From an uncultured Candidatus Melainabacteria bacterium (GTDB taxonomy: Bacteria > Cyanobacteriota > Vampirovibrionia > Gastranaerophilales > Gastranaerophilaceae): a DNA stretch of 7,915 nt. Of this stretch, positions 1 through 5,946 are shown piece by piece; within the stretch, counting starts at the first letter, position 1; each line of letters starts with the position of its first letter. The position numbers and the translations under genes were made by a program. The notes beneath the pieces were generated by a model that saw nothing but the letters and a program-made list of their open reading frames with translations, was not told the origin of the DNA and did no database searches. Where the stretch lies: contig CAKUVB010000080.1 of the NCBI GenBank assembly GCA_934693215.1, positions 1 through 7,915 of the forward strand, given 5' to 3'.

Positions 1-900
1 TCTTTAATGAAAGTAAATGAGCTAAAAAAAATACTTAATAAATTGAATACCAATGATAATACTGAAATAACTATTGAAATAAATCCTGATTCTGTTGATA
101 AAGAGTATTTAAAAGGGCTAAAAGAAATAGGTTTTAATCGCTTGAGTATTGGTTCTCAAACATTTGATGATAAATTGTTGTCAGATATTGGCAGAAGGCA
201 TAGTTCTCAACAAATTTTGGATACTATAAAGTTCGCTAATGAGGTTGGATTTGAGAATGTGAGTATTGATTTGATATACGGATTACCAAATCAAACTCTT
301 GATATGTTGAAAAAAGATTTAGAAATAGTAAAAACTCTTGATATAACTCATGTTTCGCTTTATGGCTTAAAAATTGATGAGGGGTGTTATTTTTATAATC
401 ATTATCCTAAAAATGTTCCTGATGATGATGTTCAGGCTGATATGTATTTGGAAGTTGTCAAATCATTAAATGATTTTTTACATTATGAAATAAGTAATTT
501 TGCGAAATCAGGATATGAATCAAAACATAATCTAAATTACTGGCGAGAAGGAGAATATTACGGTTTTGGTGTTTCTGCTCATGGGTTTGTTGATGGGGTT
601 AGATATTCAAACTATCAAACTTTAGAGCAATATATGGATAATCCTGTTTCTCATGAGTTTGGTAAGTTTTTAACAGAGCAAGAAAAACTTGAGGAAAGTA
701 TTTTTTTAGGGTTTAGAATTGCTGAAGGTGTTGATGAACAAAAAATAAACCAAAAGTTTGGTATCAATTTTTCCGAAAAATATAAAAATACATTAGAAAA
801 ATATTTATCAACAGGACATTTAATAAAAACAGATAAAGGATATAGATTGTCTGATGAAGGATTTCTTTTAAGTAATTTGATATTGTCAGAGTTTATTTAA
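1..900 (+). CDS. hemW: HemW-like radical-SAM haem chaperone, 5' end cut by window edge
   Basis: HemW is a radical-SAM protein related to the oxygen-independent coproporphyrinogen III oxidase HemN. Characterised HemW proteins bind haem and pass it to targets and do not act as the oxidase. The frame is open from base 1 (Ser-Leu, matching the GGTPSLL stretch of the family), so the ATG at base 7 is internal, not the start. About 70 residues are missing, including the CxxxCxxC cluster motif. Visible hallmarks are EINPDSV (family EANPGTV), RLSIGSQTFDD, a DLIYGLPNQT strand-loop, and near base 526 the diagnostic HNLNYW followed by GEYYGFGVSAHG. The last ~80 residues fit the HemN C-terminal domain. 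HemW is preferred over HemN because of the HNLNYW block, although the N-terminal cysteines that would settle it lie outside the window. Stop is TAA. Confidence 0.9.
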   Translation, partial: SLMKVNELKKILNKLNTNDNTEITIEINPDSVDKEYLKGLKEIGFNRLSIGSQTFDDKLLSDIGRRHSSQQILDTIKFANEVGFENVSIDLIYGLPNQTLDMLKKDLEIVKTLDITHVSLYGLKIDEGCYFYNHYPKNVPDDDVQADMYLEVVKSLNDFLHYEISNFAKSGYESKHNLNYWREGEYYGFGVSAHGFVDGVRYSNYQTLEQYMDNPVSHEFGKFLTEQEKLEESIFLGFRIAEGVDEQKINQKFGINFSEKYKNTLEKYLSTGHLIKTDKGYRLSDEGFLLSNLILSEFI

Positions 901-929
901 TAAAAGAAATTAATAAATTATCTTTTATT
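899..929. terminator. AT-rich inverted repeat between convergent genes
   Basis: AATAAAAGA (899-907) and TCTTTTATT (921-929) form a perfect 9-bp inverted repeat with a 13-nt loop. It sits where hemW (+) and the small minus-strand gene converge and overlaps both stop codons. It could be a weak bidirectional terminator. The stem has only one G-C pair and there is no clear U-tract, so chance in an AT-rich genome is a real alternative. Confidence 0.3.
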
Positions 930-1181
930 TCGTTCCCTGTCAGAATCGCTTATATCTTTGTAAGCTTCGTATTCTAAAGAATCTTGCAACATTTGGATAT
1001 CAAAATCTGAATCAGAGTCGTTTAGACCTACATAAGCCACTTCATCATCGCTTTCAACACCTCTTGAGGCAGTAGTTTTCCTAGCTGCATTCTGTTGGTT
1101 TGAAAACCCTGCAGAATGTTGTTGTCCAATAGCAAATTTATTTCTTATTGCAGATATTACTGACAACTTATTTATCCTCAC
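918..1181 (-). CDS. Small acidic Ser/Asp-rich hypothetical protein
   Basis: I do not recognise this protein (87 aa from GTG at 1181). The N-terminal half is Ser/Asn/Gln/Ala-rich and basic (SAIRNKFAIGQQ, NQQNAARKTTASR). The C-terminal half is strongly acidic (VESDDEVA, NDSDSDFD, then a likely short helix around MLQDSLEYEAYKD). There is no signal peptide or membrane segment. It may be largely disordered, perhaps with one binding helix. The start is uncertain. GTG at 1181 gives MRINKLSV. A TTG at 1166 would have GTGAGG (1181-1176) as a Shine-Dalgarno nine bases upstream, giving an 82-aa form. Support for coding is the open frame filling an otherwise empty gap, the strong split in composition, and a TATATT just upstream. 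No homology is visible, so this is tentative. Confidence 0.55.
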   Translation of the reverse strand: MRINKLSVISAIRNKFAIGQQHSAGFSNQQNAARKTTASRGVESDDEVAYVGLNDSDSDFDIQMLQDSLEYEAYKDISDSDRERNKR

Positions 1182-1189
1182 AAGTTAGT

Positions 1190-1195
1190 AATATA
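1190..1195 (-). promoter_or_regulatory. Possible -10 for the minus-strand small gene
   Basis: On the minus strand TATATT (1195-1190) lies 8 nt before the GTG at 1181. Transcription would begin at about 1183, giving either a near-leaderless GTG start or a 17-nt leader carrying GTGAGG before the TTG at 1166. No good -35 is seen, and AT-richness makes chance matches common. Confidence 0.3.
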
Positions 1196-1336
1196 AAAGC
1201 TCATAGATATAAAGTTTTTTATTAGAATAGAATTTCACATAATAGAAAAAATGATACATTTGTTACAATTAAATAGAATATAATATGTTTTGAAAATATG
1301 TTTTAGAAAAACAAATTTTTAACTTTTGCAAATTCT

Positions 1337-1366
1337 TTGGTTACATTAAAAATATTATGTTATAAT
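1337..1366 (+). promoter_or_regulatory. Extended -10 promoter giving a leaderless mRNA
   Basis: A perfect extended -10, TG-T-TATAAT, is at 1358-1366. A partial -35 (TTGGTT, 1337-1342) lies 18 nt upstream of TATAAT. The expected start of transcription is about 1373, the A of the ATG. There is no Shine-Dalgarno in the six intervening bases, so the mRNA is predicted to be leaderless. The 190-bp gap upstream (1182-1372) otherwise holds only AT-rich sequence, with a direct repeat of AATATGTTTT at 1282-1291 and 1295-1304. Confidence 0.6.
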
Positions 1367-1372
1367 TTCGGT

Positions 1373-2593
1373 ATGAGAAGAATAGCTTTATTTTTATTAA
1401 TCGTTGGGAGTTTATTATCAAGTGTAGTTTATGCTGCGGATTATAGAGTGCTGGTTGTTCCTGATAACATAGCAAGCAAACCAAGTGTTGATACTTTTAT
1501 ATACGAAACAGCATCAGAGTTTTTTGCTAATCAAGTGATAAACAAACTTAATCTTTCAGGTACAGTGGAAGCCCCAACAGTATCAGAAGTAAGAGAAAAA
1601 TTAACAAGAAATCCTAGACTTAATATAACAACACGAGAAACAATGGCTAGGTTTAAAAAAGAATATAATATTAATTATGTTACTGTAAATAGACTTGCTC
1701 AAATGTTTAATGTGAATAAGGTTTTACTTATTACAACAACGGCTGATGCTCAAAATTATTTTATGCGTAGAACTTTTTGGGATTTTTTAAATATACCTGG
1801 TGCAACTGTTATTGACCCTGCAATAAAATTATCAACTTATGCTGTTTTGATTGATTCTAACAGAGATGTAAATTTGTGGGAAGATACTTTTTATAAAACA
1901 ATAAGTTCATGTGAAGCAAGAATGGTTGCAAACCAACTTGGACCTCAGACCCAACAACTTGAAAAAATTAGAGATTATTCAAGAATGTTAGGGCCACAAA
2001 TAGCACATTATGTACAAGCTAGTATTGTTCCACAATCAATTCTTTGTCGTGCAAATGAAATTGATTATGGACCAAAAGATTTTGATAATGTGTTTACTAA
2101 AAAATGGAGATGGTACAAGCATGGTGCTAAAGAGATTGTAAAAGAAACAGATGAAAAATATACCGATTATAGAACTTCGCAAAGAGCAAGAGGAATAGAG
2201 CCTTTGCCTGATAAATTCAGACGTTGGAAAAAGGAATATAAAGAATATAGAGAGTCTGTTAAGCTTGAAAAAGCACGTATTCGTATAGAGAAAGAACAAC
2301 AAAAACATATTCAAAACATTAATAATCAAAAAAAAGAAATAGAAGTGAAAGATACAGTTGAACAACAAGAAGTTAAAGATGTTCAGGAACAACAAACAAT
2401 AAAACCGGCAGTTATTCAGCCTAAAAAACAAACAAAAATTAAAAAACATGAAGAACCAAAAGTTTTGAATATAACAAAAGAAGAACATTTAGAACCGGAA
2501 GCTGTAGAGCCACAACAGTTGAAACTAAAGTATTATCAGCCAACAAAACATACAAGATTGGAAGAAAAAAATACAACTATAAATGATATTTAA
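1373..2593 (+). CDS. Secreted protein of unknown function with charged Lys/Glu/Gln-rich tail
   Basis: 406 aa, family not recognised. Residues 1-21 are a clear Sec signal peptide: MRR, then a hydrophobic core (ALFLLIVGSLL), then a VYA|AD cleavage site, so the protein is exported. Residues ~23-230 look like a folded alpha/beta domain starting with a YRVLVVPD strand. They include NINYVTVNRLAQMF, VNKVLLIT and STYAVLIDSNRDVNLWEDTFYK, a pattern loosely like CsgG/TolB-type domains; that resemblance is inference only. The mature protein has just two cysteines, C180 and C225, which could form a disulfide. From ~residue 285 the chain is a charged Lys/Glu/Gln-rich tail (REKLEKAR-like, EQQEVKDVQEQQ), likely helical or disordered. 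The ATG at 1373 is chosen because it begins the signal peptide and sits 6 nt after TATAAT. A TTG at 1337 in the same frame falls inside the promoter. Confidence 0.85.
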   Translation: MRRIALFLLIVGSLLSSVVYAADYRVLVVPDNIASKPSVDTFIYETASEFFANQVINKLNLSGTVEAPTVSEVREKLTRNPRLNITTRETMARFKKEYNINYVTVNRLAQMFNVNKVLLITTTADAQNYFMRRTFWDFLNIPGATVIDPAIKLSTYAVLIDSNRDVNLWEDTFYKTISSCEARMVANQLGPQTQQLEKIRDYSRMLGPQIAHYVQASIVPQSILCRANEIDYGPKDFDNVFTKKWRWYKHGAKEIVKETDEKYTDYRTSQRARGIEPLPDKFRRWKKEYKEYRESVKLEKARIRIEKEQQKHIQNINNQKKEIEVKDTVEQQEVKDVQEQQTIKPAVIQPKKQTKIKKHEEPKVLNITKEEHLEPEAVEPQQLKLKYYQPTKHTRLEEKNTTINDI

Positions 2594-2601
2594 TAAAATA
2601 G

Positions 2602-2630
2602 TTGACGTAGAAATATGTTCTTGGTAAACT
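2602..2630 (+). promoter_or_regulatory. Promoter of the tRNA-Lys gene
   Basis: TTGACG (2602-2607), a 17-nt spacer and TAAACT (2625-2630), with TG one base before the -10 (extended -10, TGGTAAACT). Transcription would start near 2637, leaving a ~36-nt 5' leader for RNase P to remove. It is the best two-box promoter in the window. Confidence 0.55.
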
Positions 2631-2672
2631 AAATCTTGTCAGCACTAGCAGACGAAATAATTAATAAAATTT

Positions 2673-2745
2673 GCGCTTGTAGCTCAGCAGGTAGAGCACT
2701 CCCCTTTTAAGGGATAGGTCGCGCGTTCGAATCGCGCCAAGCGCA
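2673..2745 (+). tRNA. tRNA-Lys (anticodon TTT)
   Basis: 73-nt cloverleaf without an encoded CCA. The acceptor stem is GCGCTTG (2673-2679) with CAAGCGC (2738-2744) and discriminator A2745. The D-arm is GCTC...GAGC. The anticodon loop CTTTTAA (2704-2710) puts TTT at 2706-2708. The T-arm is GCGCG-TTCGAAT-CGCGC (2721-2737). The anticodon stem CTCCC/GGGAT has four pairs, with a C.U mismatch at 27:43. U33, A37 and the TTCGAAT loop are all canonical. A T-run at 2747-2752 follows at once and may end transcription. CCA would be added by the nucleotidyltransferase. Confidence 0.96.
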
Positions 2746-2762
2746 ATTTTTTATTGCTTAAA

Positions 2763-3026
2763 ATTCCAACATTTGAAGAAATTAATGGAATAAAAGAAAA
2801 ATTGTCGATTGGGTTTAAAGAACGAAATCCTAATGAATTTAATAAAGCAATAAATTTGTTGATGAGTAATGTTAAAGAAAAAAAGCCGACAAAAGCTCAT
2901 AAAGTATTAGCAGATTTGCAAATACCTATTATTACAATGAATATTGATGGCTTGCATCAAAAGGCTGGAAGTAGATTTGTGTTAGAAATTCATGGAAATT
3001 ATGAAAGAAATAATATTGTTTTGTAT
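2763..3026 (+). pseudogene. Sirtuin (Sir2-family NAD-dependent deacylase) remnant, both ends missing
   Basis: The translation shows the core of a bacterial sirtuin. It has IPTFEE (family SGIPTFRD), then KKPTKAHKVLADL (PNxAHxALAxL), IITMNIDGLHQKAGS (ITQNIDGLHxxAGS, 2931 onward), and LEIHGNY, whose His codon at 2991-2993 is the catalytic base. The N-terminal GAGxS NAD-binding loop is gone; the tRNA gene occupies that position. After NIVLY (~3026) the similarity ends, so the four zinc cysteines and the C-terminal Rossmann part are absent. The frame stays open to 3098 but the tail is unrelated and hydrophobic. The only start available is a TTG at 2754 with no ribosome binding site. With no frameshift or internal stop, the damage looks like deletion at both ends, fairly recent. 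No deacylase activity is expected. Confidence 0.8.
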
Positions 3027-3064
3027 ATTATTTATTATTTCCTAATTTTTAGACAACATTTCTA

Positions 3065-3073
3065 TGATAGAAT
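3065..3073 (+). promoter_or_regulatory. Extended -10 promoter giving a second leaderless mRNA
   Basis: TG-A-TAGAAT (3065-3073) is an extended -10 with five of six bases of TATAAT. The ATG at 3080 begins exactly 6 nt after the hexamer, the same distance as at 1373. The intervening bases contain no Shine-Dalgarno. No convincing -35 is seen, which extended -10 promoters tolerate. Confidence 0.45.
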
Positions 3074-3079
3074 ATATCC

Positions 3080-3871
3080 ATGCAAAAGGTATATCTAATC
3101 ACAGGGTCAACATCAGGGATAGGAAAAGCTTTATTAGAAGAATATTCTAAAGAAAATCTTGTGTTGGCCGGATATCGAGATGAAAGTAAAAAAATAGAAG
3201 GTGAGAATATAATACCTTTCTATATTGATTTTGCAAAACCTGAAACTATTCAACCGGCTATTGAAAAAATAAAAAAACATTATACGGTTGATACAATAAT
3301 AAATTGTGCAGGGTGTGTTGTTGCAGGCCCTATACAAAATATTTCTATAGATGAACTACATAGACAGTTTGATGTTAATGTATTTGCACCACTTGAGTTT
3401 TCAAAGGGTATTCTTCCAAACAAAATTATTAATATTAGTTCAATGTCATCTTTTGGAATATATCCGTTTATTGCACCTTATTGTGCTTCAAAGCGTTGTC
3501 TTGATATTTTGTTTAATTTGTGGGGATTAGAGTCAGGGACTACGGGGGTAAAAGTTGTTTCGTTGAAGCTTGGTTCTGTTGCAACTCCTATTTGGAGCAA
3601 ATCAATAAAAGAAAATCAACAAGTTTTAGAAATTTCTAAAGATAAATATAAAAAAGAAACAGATTACCTTGTGAAAAATGCCTTAAAAAATGAAACAAAA
3701 GGTATTCCTGTTCAAAAAGTTGTGAGAGAAGTTCTAAAAATAGACAAACTTAAAAATCCAAAACCTTCATATACCTTTGGTCTTGATGCAAAAATAACGG
3801 AAATTTTTTCACATTTTCCACAAGGGTTTATAAATTTTGTTATCAAAAATAAACTTAATAATATGAAATAA
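3080..3871 (+). CDS. Short-chain dehydrogenase/reductase (classical SDR), probably NADP-dependent
   Basis: 263 aa, a normal length for a classical SDR, and cytosolic (no signal peptide). The dinucleotide-binding motif TGSTSGIG is at residues 8-15, followed by strand 2 ending in AGYR (30-33); an Arg there usually favours NADP(H). NCAG is at 75-78. The catalytic tetrad is complete: N100 (FDVN), S121 (INISSMSS), Y134 and K138 (YCASK). After the active site, LKLGSVATPIW (163-172) matches the PGxxxTP loop, but Pro is replaced by Leu. Such enzymes reduce ketones or oxidise alcohols; closest in feel are retinol/17-beta-hydroxysteroid-type SDRs, but the substrate cannot be told. The loop before INISS is a few residues shorter than usual. 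Neighbours give no pathway link. Translation probably starts on a leaderless message at ATG 3080. Confidence 0.9.
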   Translation: MQKVYLITGSTSGIGKALLEEYSKENLVLAGYRDESKKIEGENIIPFYIDFAKPETIQPAIEKIKKHYTVDTIINCAGCVVAGPIQNISIDELHRQFDVNVFAPLEFSKGILPNKIINISSMSSFGIYPFIAPYCASKRCLDILFNLWGLESGTTGVKVVSLKLGSVATPIWSKSIKENQQVLEISKDKYKKETDYLVKNALKNETKGIPVQKVVREVLKIDKLKNPKPSYTFGLDAKITEIFSHFPQGFINFVIKNKLNNMK

Positions 3872-3943
3872 AGTTTATTTTTGCTTATTATTTATGATAA
3901 TAATTATTAAATTTCCTTAAAATATGTTAACAATTTGCATTAA

Positions 3944-3973
3944 AAAGTCAAAAATTATTTATTTTTTGACTTT
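3944..3973. repeat. Perfect 11-bp palindrome upstream of the c-di-GMP gene
   Basis: AAAGTCAAAAA (3944-3954) and TTTTTGACTTT (3963-3973) are exact inverted complements with an 8-nt AT loop. The position, just after the SDR gene and ~35 bases before the next start, suits either an operator for a dimeric regulator or a weak terminator. The motif TTTTGACTTTA recurs singly at 5912-5922. Confidence 0.5.
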
Positions 3974-3980
3974 AATAATG

Positions 3981-3999
3981 TATCATATTAATGTGTAGG
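3981..3999 (+). promoter_or_regulatory. Possible -10 and ribosome binding site for the GAF-GGDEF-HD-GYP gene
   Basis: TATCAT (3981-3986) matches five of six -10 bases, and transcription would start near 3993. AGG (3997-3999) lies 8 nt before the TTG at 4008 and decides this unusual start, since the next in-frame Met is about residue 69. TTGACT at 3966-3971 is too close to serve as the -35 of this box. Confidence 0.35.
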
Positions 4000-4007
4000 T
4001 AAAAATT

Positions 4008-5864
4008 TTGGAACGGAATAAAGAACAAATACTTTCGGAAGAAGCGAGAAAGCCGAACTTCCTCAATAATCCAAACGCAACTTCGCCCCTGTCTGCCAGC
4101 AAATTGGTGGCTAAGGTTAATTTGTTGTCATCGACTTCTGCATCAAGCAGAGTGTCTGCTTTGTCTGCACTTGCAAACCGTGTTAAAAATAATGAATCAA
4201 ATACCTACAAACAAGTCGTTGATGCGATGTTATCTATAGTTCCAGCAAAAGATGTTGCTGAGTTTTATTTACGCCTACATAGAATATTAATAAAATACTT
4301 AGGGTCTTCATTTACGGCATTTGGACTTTATAATGAGATGTCACAATGTATTAATCTAAAACTTGTTGACAAAGCTGATAATGTGTTTGTGTCAAAAGTA
4401 TTCAAGTCAGATTCTTCAAATCCTGTGATAAAAGCATTCACCACTCAGTCTATTGTTACAGAGGATAATGTTAATTACTTAAATTTGGCTTATTTCCATA
4501 ACCATGCTGCAACAATTATACCTATGGCTTCGGTGAACAAATGTATTGGGGTAATGATTATTGCTGATGATATAGCAGAATCAAATAGAAAACTTTGTTC
4601 ATTTGTTGCTAATTATGCTGCAACAGTAATTAATAATTTCACTCTTATTGAACAAGCAAATGCTCATGTAAATACTGATGCATTGACTCAATTATATAAC
4701 CATAGAGGTTTCCAAGAGTGTTTGTCAAAATCATTGGTAGAGGCAGAACAATCAGGACAAGATTTATCAATTGTTATGCTTGACGTAAATAATATTTCTA
4801 AAATCAATAGAGAATTAGGACACGCAAAAGGTGATGAAGTTATTAAGCTAGTTGCTGAAAAAGTTAAACATAATATTAGAAAATCAGATATGGCAGGTAG
4901 ATATGGTGGTGATGAAATCGCTATAATTCTTCCTAACACTGATGTTGATGATGCAAAATATATTGCAGAATACATTACATATAGTTTGTCTTGTTGTTTT
5001 GTAGATGACGTAGGGCCTGTTAAAGTTTCTGTAGGTATTGCATCATATCCTGAATGTGCAAAAGACCAAGAAAAATTGTTGATTCTTGCAGAACAAGCTA
5101 TGTATATATCTCAGGCTCAAGGTTATAAAGATGGTATGTCTGCAATCATTAGTTCTTCAGATTTTAATTTCTGGGACGATGTAGCACTTCATTCTTATGC
5201 AGAAGTGCTTTCAAAACGTCATGCTCAAATGGGAGTTAATTTTGAAGAAGAATTGTTAAAGAAATTCAATAACGAACAGATTAGTTCAGTAAATCATTTG
5301 TCAGAAATTGCGACATCTTTAGCCGGTGCAATTGATGCAAAAGACCCTTATACAAAAGGTCACTCAACATCTGTTTCAAGATATTCAGAAGCTTTAGCAA
5401 GGGCTATTAATTTACCAGAAGAAGAAGTTGAAAGAATAACTCTTGGGGCATTACTCCATGATGTTGGTAAAATTGGTATTCCTGAAAATATCCTTAAAAA
5501 ACCGGATAGATTATCTGATGATGAATGGGCTATTATGAAACAACACCCTGTAATTGGTGCAGAAAAAGTGTTGATGCCAAATGAAGCTTTAAGAGATTTA
5601 ATTCCGATTGTTAAATATCACCATGAACATATTGACGGTTCAGGATATCCTGAACATTTGAAGGGTGATGAAATTCCTTTAGCTGCAAAAATTGTTGCAG
5701 TTGCAGATGCTTTCCATGCTTTAATTAGTGACAGACCTTATAGAAAAGGTTTGAGTCTTGATGTAGCTTGTAATATTTTGCAGGAAGGTGCAGGTAAACA
5801 ATGGGATACTAATTTGATTCGTAAATTTATTCAAATTGCCCCTTCATTATCAACAAAAATTTAA
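4008..5864 (+). CDS. GAF-GGDEF-HD-GYP cyclic-di-GMP signalling protein
   Basis: 618 aa, cytosolic (no membrane segment). Order: a Ser/Asn-rich leader (1-70), a GAF-like sensor (~75-213), GGDEF (~223-378), a linker, and HD-GYP (~425-610). HD-GYP domains hydrolyse c-di-GMP at a metal centre. All signature residues are present: H452, HD 484-485 in HDVGKIGIPE, H513, HHEHIDGSGYP (538-548), and DAFHALISDRPYR (567-579). The GGDEF domain reads GGDEI (300-304) and keeps metal ligand D259, N267, GHAKGD (271-276) and an RxxD inhibitory site (291-294). Near its end the usual ALYxAKxxGRN is AMYISQAQGYK, so the Lys and Arg that hold the ligand phosphates are Q369 and Y373. Synthase activity is therefore doubtful; a nucleotide-sensing role is possible. 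Net function: probably a phosphodiesterase that lowers c-di-GMP in response to a GAF ligand. The start is TTG, chosen by the AGG 8 nt upstream. Confidence 0.93.
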   Translation: MERNKEQILSEEARKPNFLNNPNATSPLSASKLVAKVNLLSSTSASSRVSALSALANRVKNNESNTYKQVVDAMLSIVPAKDVAEFYLRLHRILIKYLGSSFTAFGLYNEMSQCINLKLVDKADNVFVSKVFKSDSSNPVIKAFTTQSIVTEDNVNYLNLAYFHNHAATIIPMASVNKCIGVMIIADDIAESNRKLCSFVANYAATVINNFTLIEQANAHVNTDALTQLYNHRGFQECLSKSLVEAEQSGQDLSIVMLDVNNISKINRELGHAKGDEVIKLVAEKVKHNIRKSDMAGRYGGDEIAIILPNTDVDDAKYIAEYITYSLSCCFVDDVGPVKVSVGIASYPECAKDQEKLLILAEQAMYISQAQGYKDGMSAIISSSDFNFWDDVALHSYAEVLSKRHAQMGVNFEEELLKKFNNEQISSVNHLSEIATSLAGAIDAKDPYTKGHSTSVSRYSEALARAINLPEEEVERITLGALLHDVGKIGIPENILKKPDRLSDDEWAIMKQHPVIGAEKVLMPNEALRDLIPIVKYHHEHIDGSGYPEHLKGDEIPLAAKIVAVADAFHALISDRPYRKGLSLDVACNILQEGAGKQWDTNLIRKFIQIAPSLSTKI

Positions 5865-5877
5865 TAAAATATTTTAT
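5864..5877. repeat. 14-bp AT palindrome after the HD-GYP gene
   Basis: ATAAAATATTTTAT is a perfect self-complementary palindrome beginning at the last base of the stop codon. It might be a weak terminator stem, but it contains no G or C and may be chance. Confidence 0.2.
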
Positions 5878-5911
5878 ATTTTGTAAACATTACTAGCAAT
5901 TTTTTATTGTA

Positions 5912-5936
5912 TTTTGACTTTATATATATGTAAAGG
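5912..5936 (+). promoter_or_regulatory. TTTTGACTTTA motif and ribosome binding site of the calpain-like gene
   Basis: TTTTGACTTTA (5912-5922) repeats one arm of the palindrome at 3963-3973. AAAGG (5932-5936) lies 10 nt before ATG 5947 and supports that start over the in-frame TTG at 5914, which falls inside the motif. If TTGACT were a -35, transcription would begin at or after the ATG, so an operator role fits better. No clear promoter was found in the 82-bp gap; read-through from the preceding gene is possible. Confidence 0.35.
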
Positions 5937-5946
5937 TTATGGTGTA

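Noticed and set aside
1279..1284. A second TATAAT in the gap before the secreted-protein gene
   Set aside because: It has no -35 at a workable distance and no TG extension. The box at 1361-1366 is better positioned, and such hexamers arise by chance in AT-rich DNA.
1337..1372. Upstream TTG start for the secreted protein
   Set aside because: The TTG coincides with the -35 region and the extra residues would precede a complete signal peptide. The ATG at 1373 is far better placed.
2036..2488. 150-residue open frame on the minus strand
   Set aside because: It is opposite the Lys/Glu/Gln-rich part of the secreted-protein gene and consists mostly of Phe, Leu, Ile and Cys, as expected from the reverse complement of AAA/GAA-rich codons.
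3898..3909. 12-bp palindrome TAATAATTATTA after the SDR gene
   Set aside because: It is pure A/T with no U-tract geometry and is likely chance in this composition.
5914..5946. Upstream TTG start for the calpain-like protein
   Set aside because: It has no Shine-Dalgarno, while ATG 5947 has AAAGG at 10 nt.
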